A DNA stretch of 44,925 nucleotides from Bacteroidota bacterium (GTDB lineage Bacteria > Bacteroidota > Bacteroidia > Bacteroidales > F082): contig JAEWWJ010000051.1 of assembly GCA_023396415.1 (NCBI GenBank), positions 1-44,925 on the forward strand, read 5' to 3'. The notes below the pieces were generated by a model. That model ran no database searches, had not been told where the DNA came from, and saw nothing but the letters and a program-made list of their open reading frames with translations. The position numbers were made by a program, and so were the translations under genes. This document shows positions 16,934 to 24,923 of the stretch, piece after piece (positions within the stretch are counted from its first letter, which is position 1; every line of letters begins with the position of its first letter).

Positions 16934-18361
16934 TTAATTGCCCTCGAGGGGAAGTCTGATATAAAATGTTGATCCTTTTTTCAATTCGCTGTTTACCCCA
17001 ATCATGCCACCCATTTTTTCGATGGAGACTTTCACATAGCTGAGGCCCAATCCGAAGCCTTTCACGTTATGCACATTGCCCGTTGGCACACGATATAACT
17101 TTTCAAAGATACGTTTTTGATTGGCTTTGCTGATGCCAATGCCGTTGTCAACCACACTCAGCTCAAAAGCATTGGGAATATTTCGGCTTTTGACAACGAT
17201 TTGTGGCACCGCTTCGGTATATTTCAAAGCGTTGTCGAGCAAATTTAGCACAATATTGGTTAGATGAACCTTATCGCCAATAACGAACGAATCATCGGCT
17301 TTGAGATCGGCAAAGATATGACCATTGCGGCTTTTGGCTTGCAACATTTTGGTGGCCACAGCTTCTTTAATGATGTCGTGAAAATTGAGCCTTTCTTTCT
17401 TCAAAATAAGCTCACCTTTTTCCAGCACCGCCGATTGTAGCACTTGCTCGGCCATAGTTCCGAGGCGTTTGTTCTCTTCGTCAATCATACTGATGTAAGT
17501 GGAGTAGAGCACCTCCGACTTTTGAATGTCATTGTCGCGAAGGGCTTCGCAAGCCAAAGCAATCGTTGAAATGGGCGTTTTAAACTCGTGGGTCATATTG
17601 TTCACAAAATCGCTTTTCATTTCTGAAAGTTTCTTTTGACGCAGGATGACAAAAATGGTTGAGGCAAAGGCCAGGATAATAGTCAAAATCAAGGCGCCCG
17701 AAACGAACAACAGCTCCGACAGCTGGCGCACCAAAAAGCGCTTCTCGTTGGGAAAGTACACCAAAAGTTTATCGGCAAACCGCACCGGAGAAATGGTAGG
17801 ATACAAATCGAAGGCAAAACTTTCGTCAATCAATTGCTGTGGGTAACGACCCGTTTTTTGAAAAAGCATCGCGTTTTTGGTCGGACTATAGATTCCCAGC
17901 TCAAAATAGGTGTCAATGCCAAATTTTGCCAACTCCACCTTTGCCATGCTATCAATGCGCAGCGGTTCCATCTCTTTGATGTTGGACGACTGCTCGTTAT
18001 ACCCAAAAATCATCTCCTGAAGTTTCTCCTCGGCAATGGTGGTGCGTCTGATAAACGAGCTGTATTCCTCTTTGGTCATTGGCCTCTGAATCTCTTGTTT
18101 CATGCTTCGCTTCAACGAGTCATATACCGAAATCAAGTTCGCCCTTTGGTTCATCAAATTGACATGATAAGCATATTGGCGTTGCATCTCCTCTTTTTCG
18201 AGAACCCCAACAACCTGCTGCAAAGCCTGATGAACGTCTCTAACAAAAGTAGCTTCCTTCACCTTTACGGCATCGCCGATCAAATAAATCTGAATGCCCA
18301 TCATTCCGGTAACCGCCAACGACATCAGCAAAACAATCCCTATCAGTAGTTTCTTATTCAC
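16934..18361 (-). CDS. Membrane sensor histidine kinase, RprX-like
   Basis: A 475-residue kinase from a GTG at 18361 (MNKKLLIGIVLLM). Further-upstream starts (ATG at 18409 and 18379) are disfavoured because they would span the promoter. Transmembrane helix 1 is near residues 4-28, a periplasmic domain follows, and helix 2 (SGALILTIILAFASTIFVIL) is near 210-240. His258 lies in the HisKA motif NMTHEFKTPIS. The ATPase has LNLLDNALKY, DNGIGIS and GFGLGLSYV. It acts with the OmpR-type regulator downstream. The -7 element ends only four bases before the GTG, so the mRNA may be leaderless. Confidence 0.9.
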   Translation of the reverse strand: MNKKLLIGIVLLMSLAVTGMMGIQIYLIGDAVKVKEATFVRDVHQALQQVVGVLEKEEMQRQYAYHVNLMNQRANLISVYDSLKRSMKQEIQRPMTKEEYSSFIRRTTIAEEKLQEMIFGYNEQSSNIKEMEPLRIDSMAKVELAKFGIDTYFELGIYSPTKNAMLFQKTGRYPQQLIDESFAFDLYPTISPVRFADKLLVYFPNEKRFLVRQLSELLFVSGALILTIILAFASTIFVILRQKKLSEMKSDFVNNMTHEFKTPISTIALACEALRDNDIQKSEVLYSTYISMIDEENKRLGTMAEQVLQSAVLEKGELILKKERLNFHDIIKEAVATKMLQAKSRNGHIFADLKADDSFVIGDKVHLTNIVLNLLDNALKYTEAVPQIVVKSRNIPNAFELSVVDNGIGISKANQKRIFEKLYRVPTGNVHNVKGFGLGLSYVKVSIEKMGGMIGVNSELKKGSTFYIRLPLEGN

Positions 18362-18365
18362 AGAG

Positions 18366-18373
18366 CAAAAGTA
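18366..18373 (-). promoter_or_regulatory. Promoter -7 element of kinase operon
   Basis: Minus-strand TACTTTTG, with 4 bases before the GTG start codon. It overlaps the inverted repeat at 18371-18396. Confidence 0.6.
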
Positions 18374-18396
18374 AACCATTGATTTGCATGGTTTAC
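18371..18396. promoter_or_regulatory. Inverted repeat over kinase promoter
   Basis: Perfect 9-bp arms GTAAACCAT and ATGGTTTAC with an 8-bp centre. The arm nearest the gene covers the TA of the -7 element, the position of a repressor operator. Confidence 0.5.
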
Positions 18397-18402
18397 AGCG
18401 CC

Positions 18403-18438
18403 TTAACATATCTTAACAACCGTTAATGTTCGTTAACA
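18403..18438. promoter_or_regulatory. Four phased TTAACA direct repeats, candidate OmpR-family binding sites
   Basis: TTAACA at 18403, 18413 and 18433 and TTAATG at 18423 are spaced exactly 10 bp. Such tandem hexamers at one helical turn are the form of OmpR/PhoB-family sites (the Bacillus PhoP box is TTAACA-like). They lie between the kinase promoter and a divergent promoter at 18460. Confidence 0.6.
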
Positions 18439-18459
18439 GCCCACGCTAACATTTGATAG

Positions 18460-18467
18460 TAACTTTG
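18460..18467 (+). promoter_or_regulatory. Promoter -7 element, divergent from kinase
   Basis: TAACTTTG on the plus strand. A terminator follows about 100 bp later, before the pgi promoter, implying a short transcript. Confidence 0.5.
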
Positions 18468-18472
18468 CATCA

Positions 18473-18602
18473 GTTCTTATAAATATCTTTAAGATATAAT
18501 GAAGTGCATTTCCCCGATGTCTCATCATTATACATTATAAGGTTTTCATAAATTTTGGTTTTTGGTTCAAAGAGGCAGGCTTACGGCTTGCCTCTTTTTT
18601 TT
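18473..18602 (+). ncRNA. Candidate small RNA between kinase and pgi
   Basis: A TAnnTTTG element (18460-18467) is followed by about 130 bp with no open frame of note, ending in a strong intrinsic terminator (18569-18602). Internal complementary segments could fold: CTTATA near 18475 with TATAAG near 18537, and AATGA near 18499 with TCATT near 18523. The size and long imperfect hairpin recall 6S-like RNAs, but identity is not shown. The start is estimated from the -7 element. Confidence 0.5.
18569..18602 (+). terminator. Intrinsic terminator upstream of pgi
   Basis: Arms AAAGAGGCAGGC and GCTTGCCTCTTT (12 pairs, one G-U), 5-base loop, run of eight T. It lies between two divergent genes, so it must end something other than either of them. 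Confidence 0.8.
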
Positions 18603-18633
18603 GTCCAAGAAAGGAGTATCCACGCTTTCTTGT

Positions 18634-18641
18634 TAACTTTG
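18634..18641 (+). promoter_or_regulatory. Promoter -7 element of pgi
   Basis: TAACTTTG, 35 bases before the pgi ATG. Confidence 0.55.
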
Positions 18642-18676
18642 CACATCATTTTTTTGAATTCAACAACACCTTTTCT

Positions 18677-20026
18677 ATGATACAAGTTAAACTTGAATTG
18701 GAGCAGATGTTCAGCTTCATCTCCAAAGAACAACTTTTAGAGTACGACAAACACATCATAAGTGCTTACCGTAAAATTTACAACAAAACAGGCGCAGGAA
18801 GTGATTTCTTGGGCTGGGTTGACCTGCCTTCCTCCATCACCGAGAGCGAAATTGCAGCCATTGAGGCTCATGCTGCCGAGCTACGTAAAAAATCGGAAGT
18901 GTTTGTTGTTATTGGCATTGGGGGCTCTTATCTCGGTGCCCGAGCCGTGATCGAAGCCATGACGCATCATTTTCCACAATTGAACGGTTCTACCGACAGT
19001 CCTCACATCATTTATGCCGGCCAAAACATCAGCGAGGATTATCTGAGCGATCTATTGGATGTGTTGAATAAAAAAGATTATTCGTTAGCAGTGATTAGCA
19101 AATCAGGCACTACCACCGAGCCGGCCATAGCTTTTCGCGTGTTGAAAGCCCAGCTCGAGAGCAAATATGGACTTGAAGAAGCCCGCCGGCGCATTGTGGC
19201 CATCACCGACAAAAGCCGTGGCGCACTCAAGCAATTGGCTGACAATGAAGGTTATGTGTCATACGTTGTTCCTGATGATGTGGGAGGACGCTATTCGGTG
19301 CTCACGCCTGTAGGACTGTTGCCCATTGCCATGGCCGGAATCAACATCCGCGAACTTATTGAAGGCGCGCGAAAAATGGAAGCCATGAGCCGTGCCGTGC
19401 AGAAAATACACGGCAACCCCATTGCATGGTACGCCGCAGCCCGCCAAGCCCTTTATGCCTCCGGAAAAACGGTAGAAGTGATGGTGAACTACGAACCCCG
19501 ATTGTATTATTTCACCGAATGGTTTAAACAGCTTTACGGCGAAAGCGAAGGCAAAGAAAACAAAGGCATTTTCCCCGCCGGAGTAGGATTCACCACCGAT
19601 CTTCACAGCATGGGACAATACATTCAAGAAGGTTTGCGCTTTTTATTTGAAACCGTCATTTCTGTTGAGCAACCTACGCGTGAGTTGCGCGTCCCCACTG
19701 CCGAAACCGATCTCGACCAGTTGAACTACATCGCCGGAAAAAGACTTTCGGAAGTGAACCACAAAGCAGAGCAAGGCACCACCCTGGCCCATGTTGACGG
19801 TGGCGTTCCCAATATCCGCATCGTGGTTCCTGCCATCAATGCCAATACCATAGGCCAGCTGATTTATTTCTTTGAAATGGGCTGTGCTTTAAGTGGGTAT
19901 ATGCTGGGCGTGAATCCATTCGATCAGCCGGGTGTTGAAGCCTACAAAAAAAACATGTTCGCCCTGTTAGGAAAAGAAGGTTTTGAAAGTCAAACAGTAG
20001 CACTACAACAGCGGCTAAAGGGTTAA
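18677..20026 (+). CDS. pgi: Glucose-6-phosphate isomerase
   Basis: A 449-residue cytosolic enzyme that interconverts glucose 6-phosphate and fructose 6-phosphate in glycolysis and gluconeogenesis. Its length fits the shorter bacterial form. Recognisable segments are the phosphate-binding VVIGIGGSYLGARA, AVISKSGTTTEP, the DDVGGRYSVLTPVGLLP signature, the FPAGVGFTTDLHSMGQY segment and the C-terminal GVEAYKKNMFALLG with its catalytic lysine. It stands alone, with its own promoter, and no terminator was recognised downstream. Confidence 0.97.
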   Translation: MIQVKLELEQMFSFISKEQLLEYDKHIISAYRKIYNKTGAGSDFLGWVDLPSSITESEIAAIEAHAAELRKKSEVFVVIGIGGSYLGARAVIEAMTHHFPQLNGSTDSPHIIYAGQNISEDYLSDLLDVLNKKDYSLAVISKSGTTTEPAIAFRVLKAQLESKYGLEEARRRIVAITDKSRGALKQLADNEGYVSYVVPDDVGGRYSVLTPVGLLPIAMAGINIRELIEGARKMEAMSRAVQKIHGNPIAWYAAARQALYASGKTVEVMVNYEPRLYYFTEWFKQLYGESEGKENKGIFPAGVGFTTDLHSMGQYIQEGLRFLFETVISVEQPTRELRVPTAETDLDQLNYIAGKRLSEVNHKAEQGTTLAHVDGGVPNIRIVVPAINANTIGQLIYFFEMGCALSGYMLGVNPFDQPGVEAYKKNMFALLGKEGFESQTVALQQRLKG

Positions 20027-20182
20027 GTTGAAAGATGAAGGAGGCGATTTGAGATGAAGAGACTTAGGGACTGAGGGACATAGGGACTGAGAGACTTAGA
20101 GACGGAGAGCCGAAGGGGTTTGAGGGGCTTACCGAGAGGGTAAAAGGGATGCTATTGTTACCAACCAAAGACAAAAAAACCA
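20027..20182. repeat. Intergenic word repeats (gggactgag type)
   Basis: Degenerate repeats of 'gagacttagggactgagggac' words occupy 20041-20117. The complementary words occur at 6923-6960, and single words at 40831. No gene is seen. Confidence 0.6.
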
Positions 20183-20671
20183 ATGAACACACGGATTAAA
20201 CATCTTCTTTTTTTATTTTCGTTTTTTGTTTTTTCCTGTAGTGCACCACAACCTAAGGTGAATGTGTATGATTTAGCAGGTACCTGGCAAGCTAGCGAAG
20301 GTCCAATCTTGTATGAAGCGTGGCACATTAGACCGGATTCAAGTTTGCATGGAATTAGTTTCAGCGTGAACCAGGCCGACACCCTATTGCTTGAAGAAAT
20401 GCGCATTGATTATGTTGAAGACAATTGGCATCTTTTTGTCCATATTCCTGACGAAGGCAGCAGCGAAGAAACCGCCTTTGCCCTTGTAAAGCAGGAAAAA
20501 TCGAGTTGGGTGTTCGAGAATGCGGAAAATGAGTATCCCAATCGCATTATCTACAACATCCTTTCCGATAGCACCCTGTATGCCCGCATTGAAAATATGA
20601 GAGGCAACCAGCAAAAGGAATTTCACTTTAAAAGAATAGGCCATGACGTTCGACCAACTGATCATCCATAG
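20183..20671 (+). CDS. Small lipoprotein, DUF6265-like
   Basis: A 162-residue lipoprotein. The signal (RIKHLLFLFSFFVFSC) ends in a lipobox with Cys near residue 19. The mature part has phrases typical of the DUF6265 or similar lipocalin-like group: DLAGTWQASEGPILYEAWHI, DTLLLEEMRIDY, ESSWVFENAENEYPNRI-like text (as SSWVFENAENEYPN) and a terminal QKEFHFKRIG. The function is unknown. Its last 29 bp overlap the nitroreductase start in another frame, so the two are translationally coupled. Confidence 0.78.
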   Translation: MNTRIKHLLFLFSFFVFSCSAPQPKVNVYDLAGTWQASEGPILYEAWHIRPDSSLHGISFSVNQADTLLLEEMRIDYVEDNWHLFVHIPDEGSSEETAFALVKQEKSSWVFENAENEYPNRIIYNILSDSTLYARIENMRGNQQKEFHFKRIGHDVRPTDHP

Positions 20672-21191
20672 ACAAAGTGTGCGAAAATACAGTTCGCAAG
20701 CTGTAGAACACGAAAAACTGATGCAATGCCTCGATGCGGCCCGTTTGGCACCGTCGGCCAGCAACTCTCAACCGTGGTCGTTCATTGTTTTGAACGATAG
20801 CGAACAACGCGAAAAAGTAGCACGCGCCACCAAAGGACCTCTGGGAAGCTTCAATAATTTTGTTTCACAGGCACCGGTTTTGGTTGTGATGATGATAGAA
20901 AAACCTAAGCTGCTCACCGAAATGGGTGGACGATTGAAAAAGAAAGAATATCCGCTGATAGATATCGGCATTGCAGCCGAACATTTTTGTTTGCAAGCCG
21001 CCGAACTGGGTTTAGGAAGCTGTATGCTGGGTTGGTTCGATGAAAAAACGATCAAAAGCATTTTACATATCCCTGAAGAAGCCACCATTGGCCTCATCAT
21101 TACCTTAGGGTATGCCCCCGAAAATTATCTCCTCCGAAAAAAAGTGCGCAAACCTATTGATCAAATTGTACGCTGGAATTCCTACCGCTGA
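20643..21191 (+). CDS. Nitroreductase family protein
   Basis: A 182-residue flavin-dependent oxidoreductase. The FMN-binding start RQSVRKYSSQAV, the ARLAPSASNSQPW segment and the glycine-rich GLGSCMLGWFDE region are those of NfsB/FRP-like nitroreductases, and the size is normal. Substrates may be nitro compounds, quinones or enoates and cannot be assigned. It overlaps the upstream lipoprotein gene by 29 bp. Confidence 0.92.
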   Translation: MTFDQLIIHRQSVRKYSSQAVEHEKLMQCLDAARLAPSASNSQPWSFIVLNDSEQREKVARATKGPLGSFNNFVSQAPVLVVMMIEKPKLLTEMGGRLKKKEYPLIDIGIAAEHFCLQAAELGLGSCMLGWFDEKTIKSILHIPEEATIGLIITLGYAPENYLLRKKVRKPIDQIVRWNSYR

Positions 21192-21251
21192 GGTATGGTG
21201 TTCTAATTAATACTTTATCATCTTAAATGCGTAAATAACGCAAAACCTTGT

Positions 21252-21259
21252 TATTTTTG
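21252..21259 (+). promoter_or_regulatory. Promoter -7 element of U32 gene
   Basis: TATTTTTG with only CAGC before the ATG at 21264, the same four-base spacing seen at the kinase start 18361. Confidence 0.55.
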
Positions 21260-21263
21260 CAGC

Positions 21264-22553
21264 ATGAAACAAATTGAAATCATGGCGCCTGTAGGTTCGT
21301 ATGAAGCCTTGGTGGCAGCCATTCAGGCAGGCGCGGGATCAGTGTATTTTGGTGTTGGAAAACTAAATATGCGCAGCAACTCTTCTCAAAATTTCACCCT
21401 CAACGATCTCACCTCCATTGCAGAGCAATGTCGCGAAAACGGCTTGAAAAGCTATGTTACCATCAATACAGTGGTGTTTGACAGCGAACTTGAAACCATG
21501 CGCGAGTTGGTTGATGCGGTAAAGGCCAATGGCATCACCGCTGTAATAGCTTCCGACCAAGCGGTGATACAATACGCGCGCAAACAAGGTGTTGAAGTGC
21601 ACATGTCAACACAAACCAATATCACCAATATTGAAGCCGTGCGTTATTATGCTCAATTTGCTGATGTGATGGTTACAGCGCGTGAGCTGTCGTTAAAGCA
21701 GGTGAAAGCCATCACACAATCCATTCAAAAAGAACAGATTAAAGGCCCTTCCGGCGAGTTGGTGAAGATTGAAATTTTTGTGCATGGGGCACTTTGCATG
21801 GCCGTTTCGGGCAAATGTTACCTCAGCCTCGATTTGCTCAACTCTTCGGCCAACAGGGGTGCTTGCTTGCAACCTTGTCGCCGGTCATACACCGTAAAAG
21901 ACAAAGAAGAACAATTGGAGATGGAGGTTGACAATGAATACATTATGTCGCCCAAAGATTTGAACACCCTTGCTTTTCTCGACCGAATCATAGATGCCGG
22001 CGTGGAAGTGCTCAAGATTGAAGGCCGTGGACGATCAGCCGAATATGTAAAAACCGTTACTTTGGTGTATCACGAAGCCCTTGAAGCCATCAAGCAGGGA
22101 AACTTTTCGCCCGAAAAAGTGGAGCTATGGAACCAACGCCTCTCATCGGTTTATAATAGAGGCTTTTGGGATGGCTATTATCTGGGGCAAAAAATGGGCG
22201 AATGGACCAAGAACTATGGCTCGCAGGCCACCCATCGGAAAGTGTATGTTGGAAAAATCAATAACTATTTTCAAAAAATTGGGGTAGCTGAAATAAAAAT
22301 GGAAACCCAATCGCTTGAAGTCGGCGATCCTATTTTGGTGATGGGCCCTACCACCGGCGTTTACGAAACCACAGTTTCCGAAATTAGGGTTGATCTTCAG
22401 CCGGTTCAAAAAACTTCCAAAGGCGAACATTGTTCTTTAACAGTCAGCCAAGCCGTGCGAAGGGGCGATAAAGTGTATAAGGTTGTTCGGGTAGCGCCAT
22501 TAAATGAATCACAAGAAGAAAAGACACCCGCAACAGAAGACACGAAAAGCTGA
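21264..22553 (+). CDS. U32 family protein (TrhP/RlhA-like, putative Fe-S RNA hydroxylation factor)
   Basis: A 429-residue protein long called peptidase U32. The N-terminus (EIMAPVGSYEALVAAIQAGA, then VYFG) and the middle block with Cys178, Cys185, Cys201 and Cys205 (HGALCMAVSGKCYLS and RGACLQPCRRSY) are the family signature. In UbiU/UbiV these cysteines bind a 4Fe-4S cluster. YegQ/TrhP and RlhA hydroxylate tRNA uridine or 23S rRNA cytidine and depend on Fe-S assembly. The neighbouring SUF operon fits this. The exact RNA target is not deducible. The C-terminal domain (VYVGKINNYFQKIGVAEI) matches the TrhP-like form. The last residues are acidic and variable. Confidence 0.88.
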   Translation: MKQIEIMAPVGSYEALVAAIQAGAGSVYFGVGKLNMRSNSSQNFTLNDLTSIAEQCRENGLKSYVTINTVVFDSELETMRELVDAVKANGITAVIASDQAVIQYARKQGVEVHMSTQTNITNIEAVRYYAQFADVMVTARELSLKQVKAITQSIQKEQIKGPSGELVKIEIFVHGALCMAVSGKCYLSLDLLNSSANRGACLQPCRRSYTVKDKEEQLEMEVDNEYIMSPKDLNTLAFLDRIIDAGVEVLKIEGRGRSAEYVKTVTLVYHEALEAIKQGNFSPEKVELWNQRLSSVYNRGFWDGYYLGQKMGEWTKNYGSQATHRKVYVGKINNYFQKIGVAEIKMETQSLEVGDPILVMGPTTGVYETTVSEIRVDLQPVQKTSKGEHCSLTVSQAVRRGDKVYKVVRVAPLNESQEEKTPATEDTKS

Positions 22554-22613
22554 ACAAACCGGCATTTCGATGGTTTACAACTGACTGCAAGACCCCAAAC
22601 CACAGAAAATGAT

Positions 22614-22621
22614 TAACTTTG
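22614..22621 (+). promoter_or_regulatory. Promoter -7 element of suf operon
   Basis: TAACTTTG, 37 bases before the sufB ATG. It is followed at once by the inverted repeat at 22626. Confidence 0.6.
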
Positions 22622-22625
22622 CACT

Positions 22626-22650
22626 CTTATTTAAAAACTTTCTAAATAAG
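22626..22650. promoter_or_regulatory. Inverted repeat at suf transcription start
   Basis: Perfect 8-bp arms CTTATTTA and TAAATAAG around 9 bp. It begins about where transcription should start. Either a protein operator or a 5'-end RNA hairpin is possible. Confidence 0.5.
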
Positions 22651-22658
22651 TAAATCCA

Positions 22659-24110
22659 ATGGACGTTAACAACAACGATAATATTCTCGAACAGGTAACA
22701 ACCAACGACTACAAATATGGTTTTTACACTGATATTGAAAACGATATGGCTCCGATGGGCCTCACCGAAGACACCATCAGGTTTATTTCTACCAAAAAAG
22801 AAGAACCGGAATGGATGCTCGAATTTCGCCTCAAAGCCTACCGACATTGGCTTACCATGAAAGAACCCGATTGGGCGCATGTGGATTATCCGAAGATCAA
22901 CTACCAGGACATTATCTATTATGCTGCCCCCAAGCGAAAGAAAACCTTGGCAAGTTTAGACGAAGTAGATCCCGAATTATTGGAAACCTTCAAAAAATTG
23001 GGCATCTCGCTCGATGAGCAAAAAATGCTTTCCGGCGTGGCCGTTGACGCCGTTATTGACAGCGTTTCAGTGAAAACTACTTTTCAGGATACCCTGTCCA
23101 AGCACGGCATTATTTTCTGTGCTTTCAGCGAGGCCGTGCGCGAGCATCCCGAGCTGGTGAAAAAATACATGGGCAGCGTGGTTCCATACACCGACAATTA
23201 TTTTGCCGCCCTCAACTCAGCCGTTTTCAGTGATGGTTCGTTTTGCTACATCCCGGCAGGCGTGCGTTGTCCATTGGAGTTATCCACCTATTTCCGCATC
23301 AATGCCGCCAATACCGGACAATTTGAACGAACCCTTATCGTGGCCGAAGCCTCGAGTTATGTCAGTTATATGGAGGGTTGCACAGCACCACAGCGCGATG
23401 AAAACCAGCTTCATGCTGCCATTGTTGAAATTGTTGCCATGGACGATGCCCAAGTGAAATATTCCACCGTTCAAAATTGGTATCCGGGCGACAAAGCAGG
23501 CAAAGGAGGGGTGTATAACTTTGTCACCAAACGCGGTTTGTGCAAAGGCAAAAACTCCAAAATTTCATGGACACAAGTTGAAACCGGCTCTGCCATCACC
23601 TGGAAATATCCCAGCTGCGTGCTGATGGGAGACAACTCCATTGGTGAATTTTATTCGGTGGCTGTAACCAACAACTTTCAGCAGGCCGACACCGGAACAA
23701 AAATGATCCATATTGGCAAGAATACCCGCAGCACCATTATTTCTAAAGGCATCTCGGCCGGTAAAAGCAATAACAGCTACAGAGGATTGGTGAAAGTGTT
23801 GTCAGGAGCCACCAACGCGCGCAACTTTTCGCAATGCGATTCGCTTTTGCTTGGCGACAAATGCGGGGCACACACCTTCCCCTTTATTGAGGCAAAAAAC
23901 GATTCAAGCATCATTGAACATGAAGCTACCACCTCCAAGATTTCCGAAGACCAGCTTTTTTACTGCAAACAACGCGGCATTGACACCGAAAAAGCTATCG
24001 GCCTTATCGTGAACGGCTATGCCAAAGAGGTGCTGAACAAATTGCCTATGGAGTTTGCCGTGGAAGCCCAAAAACTACTCGCCATCACCCTCGAAGGCAG
24101 TGTGGGTTAA
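22659..24110 (+). CDS. sufB: Fe-S cluster assembly scaffold SufB
   Basis: A 483-residue scaffold on which SufBCD builds Fe-S clusters. The family is clear from EPEWMLEFRLKAYRHWL, the repeated beta-helix and the C-terminal block FSQCDSLLLGDKCGAHTFPF, which contains the cysteines and histidine of the cluster-assembly site. Its length is normal for SufB. It is the first gene of sufB-sufC-sufD-sufS-sufE-DUF59, all on the plus strand. No sufA or regulator gene (sufR, iscR) is adjacent. Confidence 0.97.
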   Translation: MDVNNNDNILEQVTTNDYKYGFYTDIENDMAPMGLTEDTIRFISTKKEEPEWMLEFRLKAYRHWLTMKEPDWAHVDYPKINYQDIIYYAAPKRKKTLASLDEVDPELLETFKKLGISLDEQKMLSGVAVDAVIDSVSVKTTFQDTLSKHGIIFCAFSEAVREHPELVKKYMGSVVPYTDNYFAALNSAVFSDGSFCYIPAGVRCPLELSTYFRINAANTGQFERTLIVAEASSYVSYMEGCTAPQRDENQLHAAIVEIVAMDDAQVKYSTVQNWYPGDKAGKGGVYNFVTKRGLCKGKNSKISWTQVETGSAITWKYPSCVLMGDNSIGEFYSVAVTNNFQQADTGTKMIHIGKNTRSTIISKGISAGKSNNSYRGLVKVLSGATNARNFSQCDSLLLGDKCGAHTFPFIEAKNDSSIIEHEATTSKISEDQLFYCKQRGIDTEKAIGLIVNGYAKEVLNKLPMEFAVEAQKLLAITLEGSVG

Positions 24111-24158
24111 AAACATCAAGCGTAAAAATAAAAATCAATTTTTAACATATCATCTATC

Positions 24159-24914
24159 ATGTTACTCAATATAAAGAACTTACACGTTTCCATTGGAGGA
24201 AAAGAAATCATCAAAGGGCTTAACCTTGGTGTCAACAATGGAGAGGTTCATGCCATCATGGGGCCCAACGGAACCGGAAAAAGCACCCTTGCGGCAGCCA
24301 TCACCGGACGCGAAGGCTACGACATCACCGAAGGTGAAATCTGGTATAAAGACCAAAACATTATTGAGATGTCGCCCGAAGAAAGGGCCAATCTCGGTAT
24401 TTTTCTCAGTTTTCAATATCCGGTTGAAATACCCGGGGTGAGCATGACCAATTTTATGCGCACAGCCATCAACGCCAAACGCGAATACCTTGGACAAGAG
24501 CCAATGCCTGCCGGTGCTTTTTTAAAGCTGATGGAAGAAAAAAAGAAGCTCGTTGAAATGCACTCCAAACTCACCAACCGCTCGGTGAACGAAGGTTTTT
24601 CGGGTGGAGAGAAAAAACGCAACGAAATTTTTCAAATGGCCATGCTTGAGCCTTCGCTTGCCATTTTAGACGAAACCGATTCGGGTCTCGATATTGATGC
24701 GCTGAAAGTTGTGGCCAAAGGGGTGAACGAATTGCGTTCCGACAACAATGCTTTTGTTGTTATCACCCACTATCAGCGGTTGCTGGAGTATATCGTTCCG
24801 GATTTTGTACACGTACTTTTCGATGGCAGAATTGTAAAGACGGGAGGGAAAAACCTGGCCCATGAACTCGAAGCCAAAGGCTATGAATGGATCAAAGAAC
24901 AACATCTGGTTTAA
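24159..24914 (+). CDS. sufC: Fe-S cluster assembly ATPase SufC
   Basis: A 251-residue ABC-type ATPase without membrane domains, which powers conformational change in SufBCD. Walker A is at 35-43 (GPNGTGKST), the Q-loop is LSFQYPVEIPGV, the signature is SGGEKKRNE near 148-156 and Walker B is LAILDETDSGLD near 167-178. Its size is typical. It lies 48 bp after sufB and 9 bp before sufD. Confidence 0.97.
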   Translation: MLLNIKNLHVSIGGKEIIKGLNLGVNNGEVHAIMGPNGTGKSTLAAAITGREGYDITEGEIWYKDQNIIEMSPEERANLGIFLSFQYPVEIPGVSMTNFMRTAINAKREYLGQEPMPAGAFLKLMEEKKKLVEMHSKLTNRSVNEGFSGGEKKRNEIFQMAMLEPSLAILDETDSGLDIDALKVVAKGVNELRSDNNAFVVITHYQRLLEYIVPDFVHVLFDGRIVKTGGKNLAHELEAKGYEWIKEQHLV

Positions 24915-24923
24915 AAACACAGC

